From: Branchiostoma floridae
Taxonomy: Eukaryota; Chordata; Leptocardii; Amphioxiformes; Branchiostomatidae
Reading direction: 5' to 3'
NCBI RefSeq assembly: GCF_000003815.2
Contig: NC_049992.1
Location: forward strand, 3,273,703 to 3,333,702
Length of the DNA stretch: 60,000 bases
In this document: positions 46,301 through 55,300 of the stretch, piece by piece
How positions within the stretch are numbered: position 1 is the stretch's first letter
How the letters are laid out: the number at the start of each line of letters is the position of its first letter
Notes under the pieces: generated by a model
What the model saw: only the letters and a program-made list of their open reading frames with translations
The model's database searches: none
Told to the model about the DNA's origin: nothing
Translations under genes and position numbers: made by a program

Positions 46301-49300
46301 AGGTCTGTCTGCACATATCATGTTTAGACCATGCTTACATCATGTGACTGTCATGTGACAGTCAAGTGATTATCATGTGGACTTGCATTCCTTTCACAGA
46401 GACCTGCTGCTGAATAACTACATGGTGCTAACAGTACATCAACAGTGGGCACCCTTACCACTATGATAGGTCTATCTGCATATATCATGTGATGACCTTG
46501 CTAATATCATGTGACTGTCATGTGATTGTCATGTGACTGTCATGTGATTATCATGTGTTCCTTACTCAGAGACCTACTGCAGAATAACTACATGGTGCTA
46601 ACAGTTCATCAACATGTGGGCACTCTTACCAGTGCTGCATATCATGTGCAGACCATGCTAATATCATGTGACTGTCATGTGATAATCATGTGGACTTGCA
46701 TTCCTTACACAGAGACCTTCTGCAGAATAACTACATGGTGCTGCAGTACATCACCATGTGGGCACCTTTACCAGTGATAGGTCTATCTGCAGACATCATG
46801 TACAGACCATGCTAATATCATGTGAAGATCATGCTAATGTCATGTGACTGTCATGTGATTACCATGTGTTCCTTACACAGAGACCTGCTGCAGAATAACA
46901 ACGTATTACATGGTGCTGCAGTACATCAACATGTGGGCACCCTTACCAGTGATAGGTCTGTCTGCATATATCATGTGTAGACCATGCTTACATCATGTGA
47001 CTGTCATGTGACTGTCATGTGATTACCATGTGTTCCTTCCACAGAGACCTACTGCAGAATAACTACATGGTGCTGCAGTACATCAACATGTGGGCACCCT
47101 TACCAGTGATAGGTCTGTCTGCACATATCATGTGAAGACCATGCTAGTATCATGTGACTGTCATGTGATTACCATGTGTTCCTTACACAGAGACCTGTTG
47201 CAGAATAACTACATGGTGCTCCAGTACATCAACATGTGGGCACTCTTACCTGTGATAGGTCTGTCTGCATATATCATGTGTAGACCATGTGTAGACCATG
47301 TTATTCATATGACTATCATGTGATGATCATGTGGATTATGTTCCTTCCACAGAGACCTTCTGCAGAATAACTACATGGTGCTCCAGTACATCAACATGTG
47401 GGCACCCTTACCAGTGATAGGTCTATACTCAGCCACTCTGTCTGCTGCTCTCAGCTGTCTCATTGGAGCATCTAGGATCCTGGAGGCTCTGTCTCGGGAC
47501 AAGCTCTTTGGTAGGTTGAAATATGCTGGTGCTGGAGAGTTTGTCCTCACTTTTCTAATCTCTAAATTTGGTATATGAATTGGCATCGATTGTCAGCAGT
47601 TATATGGTACTGAATATAGAAACTACAAAAATGTTGCTTTAGTTCCTCTAATGTCTCAGTGACTGTTGTTCACATTTCTCAGTGAAATATGGAAGTTGAA
47701 ACAGTCAGAATTGCCCTGAGGAAAGTGACAGATGGTCATTGAAACGTTGGTGGAAATAAAAGAACAGTTGTGTAAGAATACACCTTGCAGGAAAGGAGGC
47801 ATTCTAATACTCTGATCACACTTATAGCAGTTAGAACGTTTTGTTGTTTATTGCTGGAGGTGTTCTGCTGATGTGGATCAATCACAGTTTGGTCCCATAA
47901 CACCATCATGAATGAGTCATGTGATTGTCATGTGAACATCCTGTGATTGTACGTTGTTTATTGTAGGAGGTGTCTTGCGGATGTTGACCATCACCAATCG
48001 CAGTGGCAACCCGTATGTGGCCGTGTTTGTGTCCTGGTTCTTAGTACAGGTAAGTCACAATTTTTTTATTGCACCAGAGTTGGCTCGTTGTGTCTTATGA
48101 TATTCTATTGAATTCATCATCATTATCATCAGTCAGGAAGCCATAGAATGCCCCATCTTAACTACGAATTCCTAAAACTGCACACCCAGCATGGTGGAAC
48201 CCCAGTTTCAACCCCATTGGCCTTGCCTGGTATCTTTTTTCCATCACAGAGCTTCCCCTTGCAATTTTTTCGAACAGCCCTTCTCCCCTCTTTAGCTAAT
48301 TTTTCAGCAGGAATGGTATCAATGTTGCTGTGTTAGACATTTTGTGCTATAAAGGCTCTTTTCATCAGGACTGAACTGTTAGTTTTTCAGCATTCTAACA
48401 GCCCTTTTGTATACTTACTTACCAGGACTGAACTGTTTTGTTTCTCAGTGTGCTGACAACCCTTCTCCTACATGTTCTCTCCCCCTCAGTTGAACCTGTT
48501 GATCCAGAAGGGGAATGTGCTGGGTCTGATCATGTCCCTAGTGTGGTAACTTTATATAGTATATACTTCCTTACCAGGCCTGAACTATTTTGTTTTCTCA
48601 GTGTGCTAACAGCCTATCTTTCCCCCCAGTTGATCCTGTTGATCCAGCAGGTGAACGCCCTGGCCCCCATCGTGTCCCTGCTGTTCATCCTGTGTTACGC
48701 TGCTGTCAACATCGCCTGCCTCGCACTGGAGTGGGCCTCCGCTCCCAACTTCAGGTGAGCTTTATAACCTATTTTGTGCCAAACAGTTTTGGGCATTGTA
48801 TCAATTGTAGTAATGGGAATTAGGTTGGCACTGAAAATATGAATGTTAATATGATCAATATGATCAATCTCAAGATGTTTATTTATTTTTTTTTAGGCCG
48901 ATGCTTAACACACCTGCTTGCTGTTTACATGATTGTTTGTTTACTTGTTTATTGTTTATTTGTTTAGACCAATGTTCAAGTCCTTCACCTGGCACTCCTA
49001 CCTGCTATTTACATGTTTGTTTACTTGTTTATTGTTTATTTTGACCGATGTTTAAGTACTTCACCTGACACACCTGCCTGCTCTTTGTTTACTTGTTTGT
49101 TTATTTCTTTGTGTACACTGGTGTTTAAGTACTTCACCTGGCACATCTATCTGTTGTTTACATATTTGTTTACTTGTTTATTGTTTGTGTAGACCAATGT
49201 TCAAGTACTTCACCTGGCACACCTGCCTGCTTGGAGCCATCAGTTGCCTGGTGATGATGTTCCTCATTGACCCGATGTACGCGGCCATTGCCATCGCCTG

Positions 49301-52300
49301 TGTGGCTGTCCTGGTGCTCGTGATCCACTACTTGTCTCCTGATTCCTCCTGGGGCTCTATCACACAGGCTCTCATCTTCCACCAGGTGAGTAACATGTGA
49401 CTGTCATGTGAACATCATGTGACTGTCATGCAGGGCTCTAGCCAGCTGGAAATTTTTTTCCGTCAGCCAATTCCCTTTGTCGCGAAAACACTCTTCCATG
49501 AGTTAGAAAGACTGAACTGAGACCTTGAAAAACGGGTTTTTAATGAGATTATCGTATGCTAAAGGGCACCGACACACTTCGGCAACAATAAAAACAATAG
49601 CAAAACAGTGTGTGGCTTTTACGGCCGTGGACGGCATCCCCAAGCCGCCTGTAGCTTCAACCAAGGATTTTTGTGCGTCAAGGTTGACGGATTGGTTTTA
49701 AAATTTTTCCGTCACACGCAGCAAATTTCCGTCAATTGACGGAAAAACGGACGCTGGCTAGAGCCCTGCTGTCATGTGAACATCATGTGACTGTCAAGTG
49801 AACATCATGTGACTGTCATGTCTCCCCTGTAGGTCCGTAAGTACCTGCTTCTCCTGGACATCAGGAAGGACCACATCAAGTACTGGCGGCCGCAGATGCT
49901 GCTGCTGGTCAACAACCCACGGTCATGCTGCCAGGTGACTATCATGTGACTGACATGTGACTATCATGTGACTAACAATACACTCTGAATACCCTGCAAA
50001 CATGTTACTCTGTATTATGTGAATATCGTTAGCTCCACATAGATACTGTGCCAATATCTTTTCGATGACCTGAAAATATTGTGACATGTGCACATCATAG
50101 TTCCACTTAATACACATAAAATGTAGACAGCCCCTGAACACCACATATATCCCATTTGAATGTCCTTAAGATTGTTAGGTTCTCATTAGAAAGCTGTAAA
50201 TATATGTCTATCAAATGATTATCATGGGACTATCATGTCAACACCATGTGAACATCATGTGAAGACCATTTGAGTGTCATGTGAACATCATGTGAGTGTC
50301 ATGTGAACATCATGTGAACATCATGTGAACATCATGTGAATACCACGTCAACATCATGTGAATGGTGTGTCCCTCTACAGATCATCTCCTTCACCAATGA
50401 TCTGAAGAAGGGCGGGCTGTTTGTGGTGGGTCACGTGGAGGTCGGCAGCCTGTGCGAGCAGCCGTACGACCCCATGCAGCGCCAGACGACCTTCTGGATG
50501 AACCTGGTCGACAACTTGAAGGTTCGTCATTTATTGCTTTTGCTGTGATTGATTGATTAATGAATGCATGAATGATACCTTTTCTGCCCCACTCATGATC
50601 AGCTAAGCACAGCTCGCAACAAATACATGTACAAAACATGTTGTAGAAATGATGAAATATGACTACTACATGTGAATGCCATGAACTCTGCACAATTTTG
50701 TTGAAGGCATTTATTACCCTTGCCAGAATAGCCATTCTGGCAAAGGTTATATTTTCGGTCCGGTTGTGTGCTTTCCCCCCGTTTGTGAGCAGCATAACTC
50801 CAGAAGACTGCGACGGATGCGGCTGATATTTGGTGGGTGGGTAGGGGTCTGAAGAAAGAAAGGGGAGTTCGATAATGGGCCCCCTAGCGGCTTGCTAAGG
50901 TACTGCAACGGACCCTGCATGCTTGATATCTCGCGTATTGGACTTGCTGCGGTCGTGATTTTTGAGTGGTGGGGACCCCTTAAAGCAGAGAGTGACTGCT
51001 GCGAGTTTGGGCCCCCTAGTGGCTTTCCTGGAAGTGCAGGCGCCGGTTTACTTGCAAAATTTTGTCCGTGGACAGCATAACTCGAGAAGACTTCGACGGA
51101 CGCTGATGATATTTGGTGGGTGGGTAGGGGTCTGGAAAACGGAGGTCAAGTTCGATGATGGGCCCCCTAGCGGCTTCCCTTGGTACTGCAGCGCAACTTC
51201 CGGGCGTGTTTTCTCATCTTCTAAACATGGTATGGTCACGAATTTTGGGTGTTAGGTAGCTCTTGTGCTCAGGAGTTAGTGACATAAGTTTGGGCCCCCT
51301 AGCAGCTAGTTTAGGGATAGCAGGGGCATTCTTGTCAAAACTTCTGAAGCATTACAACCCCCCAGCCTGGTTTGGTTGATTCCAGCTGCAGCTGTGCCTG
51401 ACAGTTGACGGGTTCCCGAGGCCCACGGGTCAGGCTCCCAGACCCCACATATCAGTTTCCAGACTGGCGCCGGACCATACCAACCAGTTAGCAAAATAGG
51501 TAGGATTTGTTGGTGAAAGGACTTTTCCATAACTCCAGAAGGGAACAACGGATTTTTACCTTTGCCAGAATGGCTAAGGTTATGTTTTGGGCGTGTTTGT
51601 GTGTCTGTGTGTGTGTGTGTGTGAACAGCATAACTCAAGAAGCCTTGGATGGATCCTGATGATATTTGGTGGGTGGGTGGGGGTCGGGAAAACGAAGGTT
51701 AAGTTCGATAATGGGCCCCCTAGCGGCTTGCTAAGGTACTGCAGGGGAAACTCAATTTTTTATATCTCGTGTTCTGGACATGCTGTGGTCATGATTTTTG
51801 AGTGGTAGATAGCCCTCGGAGCAGAGAGTTAGTGCTGTGAGTTTGGGCCCCCTAGCGGCTTTTTTGGAACTGCAGGCGCCGGTTTCCTTTCAAACTTTAG
51901 GAAACCGGCGTTATTTGCATAATTAATGAGAAAATATGAACGTGTTGACGGATCGTCATGATTTTTGGCATGTAAATAGCCTAAGTGAAGACTTATATAA
52001 TGTGATATTTATTATGCAAATCAACAGCTAATTTGCATAACTGATTAGGAAAAGTTCATAAATCAACAGCATTCCATTATAGTACTTTCAAAGTTGTCAC
52101 ATATGTAACTGAGAAAGAGGGAAGAAAGTAAGAGGTGTATCTAAAGACTTGAAAAGAGAATAACTCAAGAATGGATCAAAGGATCAACATGATTTTTGGT
52201 ATGCTGATATCAATTAATTGTAACTTGGGATCTAATTTGCATAATCAATGCCGAAATTTTATAAACCAACTCCAAGCATATAATCTTGCAATGAAATGAA

Positions 52301-55300
52301 ATGAGTAACGCATTTGTCTACAGACATGATTCTACATAACAAACCTGGTTTAGTTGGCAAAGGTATGTGTTCGTGGAACTCTAGTTATCAATGGGCTTAT
52401 TTTGTGTAAAACGATTCAGCTGAGTGGAGAAGCTTAAGGATATCAATTTAATAGCATGACTGTCATGTGAAAAACATGTGAATGCAATCTAGACATTTAA
52501 GGGCTGAACATAGACTGATAGAGAAGAATATCTTGTGTCTATCATGACTTTTGTGACAATCATGTGACGATCATGTGAACAGCATGTGACGATCACATGT
52601 TTATCATTTCCACCCTCCAGGTGAAGGCATTTGTGGAGCTGACCCTGTGCCCCACAGTGCAGCTGGGAGTGGAGACGACCATGTGAACAGCATGTGACGA
52701 TCATGTGAACAGCATGTGACGATCATGTGTACAGCATGTCATGATCATGTGAAGAGCATGTGAACAGCATGTGACTATCACATGTTTATTATTTTCACCC
52801 CCAGGTGAAGGCGTTTCTGGAGCAGACCCTGTGCCCCACAGTGCAGCTGGGAGTGAAGACGATCATGTGAACAGCATGTGACGATCATGTGAACAGCATG
52901 TGACGATCATGTGTACAGCATGTGACGATCATGTGACGATCATGTGAACAGCATGTGTCTATCTCATGTTTATTATTTCCACCCCCAGGTGAAGGCGTTT
53001 GTGGAGCTGACCCTGTGCCCCACAGTGCAGCTGGGAGTGGAAAACCTGATGAGAATATCAGGACTGGGAGGCATGAAGCCAAACACAGTCATGATGGGTA
53101 GGGTATTACACTCTTCTCTGGTTTGAACATCTTGCAAATATCATGTGAATACCATGTGAACATCATGTTAACACCATGTGAACATCATGTAAATACATGT
53201 ACCATGTGAACATTACGTGAATACCATGTGAACATTGAGTGAACACCATGTGAATACCATGTGAACATCATCTGAATACCATGTGAACATCATCTGAACA
53301 TTATGTGAACCATCATATATACCATGTGAACATTGAGTGAACATCATGTGAACTGTGACCATGTGATTAGCATGTGAACATCATGTGAATACCATGTGAA
53401 CATTGTGTGAATACTATGAAAATGTGATATGAACATCATGTGAGTAGCATGTGTAGCATGTGTATGATTTATGAATGCCTTAAACATTGCAACTTTCTCA
53501 TCAAACTATGCTAATGATTGACAGCATCCCCACATATTCTGCTTGTTTGTTTGTCAGGTTTCTATGACAACTGTGCCCAGGAAGACACCTTCCTCTCCAT
53601 GGACGTCTTCAAGGAGCCGAAGGAGAAGCGTGTGCAGTTTGCTGATGAGGAGTACGGCAGGATGGGGGAGGCATTTCCACCTCTCAGGAAGGTTTGTACA
53701 ATCATGCATTATCACAGAGAAACTTTCTGTGTCCTCAAAGATGTGACTTCTCTGTGTCTGCTTCTACAATTCACAGTTTATACCATGTGACAGTGCTGCT
53801 TGCTGTGATTGCTTTGTTAAATGGATAAATTGTGGCTAATTTGTCATATCGAGAATTCTAGATACAGAATACAGAATCTGTGTACATTAGATGCTAATAA
53901 AATTAGTCATGCAGCGCTTTGCTGTGACAAGTCTTTCAATATCATACAGCCGACTGCAGCTACCTACGATATATCTTTTTTTTGAAAGCTGACATGTGGG
54001 ACCGCGTAGCGCAGTGGCAGTGTGTTCGGCTCGGGACCGAGAGGTCTCGGGTTCAAATCCGACTGCCGTGCTACCGATCTTGTGCCCTTGGGAAAGGCAC
54101 TTTACATGACTTTCCTCACTTGGCTCAGGTGAAAATGAGTACCTAGCTTCGGCTAGGGCCATCCCTCGGACCCTTGTCTGGGGAGAGCCATACCCCAGGC
54201 ACGTTAAAGAACCCCCACATGTGCGATGGTGAGGCGTGCAATGGTGCAAAATCCTTCGGTCTAGAATTGGTGATTCTCTACAAATCACCCGGACTCCGGG
54301 AAGAATAGTGACATATCAGTCACTAATGGAGATCTGTACAACCAAACCAAACATGTGTCATTAAGGGTCAATCACACCACATTTTTTCCCTTCCATTCCT
54401 TGCTAGCTGGGGGATGAAAAGGTGCTGAATCTTTCGGAGTACGTGGCCATCATCAGTGATGCCATCAAGCTGACCAAGAACGTCTGTCTGCTGCGGTATG
54501 TAACACTGCAGTCTGTTGAAGCTCTACATGCGTACATTGTACGGCCTGTTAAAAAATAAGACAGTGAAATTGTACGCCCTTACACTAGGAGCACATCCTC
54601 TGACAAGCATGAAATTCTGATTGACCAGGGATGCTGCAGGTCACATGTGGCCTGTCTGACCAGGGATGCTACAGGTCACATGTGGCCTGTCTGACAGTAA
54701 ATTTGCTTCATTCCCCCAAATGTGCACCTAAAAATGTGGGAAATGGTGTTTCAGAGAGTTATAAATTTTACAATTTTCTGAGTGAGGATGTCCCCAGACC
54801 CCCTACAATACTCGCATCTGCAGCGCTCGCCGAACAGCAAGAAATTTGGACACTCTTTGATAAGATCCTAGCTATAAGCCTGGTTGAAGCTCATGACATT
54901 TATAAATGTCAATTGACTCTGTCATTGTTAACCTGCATAGTAAAACTATTTCATGGTTTATGTTGTTATGGAAATGTGTCAGTACTGTTATTGTTATTGT
55001 GTTTTCAAGTATAAGTCCAGGACTGCCTGAAAAGCAGGTCTAGGTTTGACCTGAGTGTACACTCCTGGTTAAACAAATAAAGTGAAGTAAAGTGCCATTG
55101 GATAGCTCATCAATGTTTCATAATGATTACATTGCAGCAGTACTCATTAAGAAATGGCATGGACGATTAAGCAACTACTACGTCAATATTTTGTTGTTGT
55201 ATTGCTTAGAATATACACAATCAATGGGACAATCTATTATGTCTAGGAGCTGTTTTCTGTATATTCCTAGAAATGAAGTGTAACAATCTTGAAAATTAAA

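Noticed and set aside
45738-47252. Mutually exclusive alternative exons 8
   Set aside because: Decoys have no donor and no second half, and all stop in frame, so they cannot be complete cassette exons.
53887-54288. 133-codon minus-strand frame
   Set aside because: Antisense of the SINE at 53998-54345.
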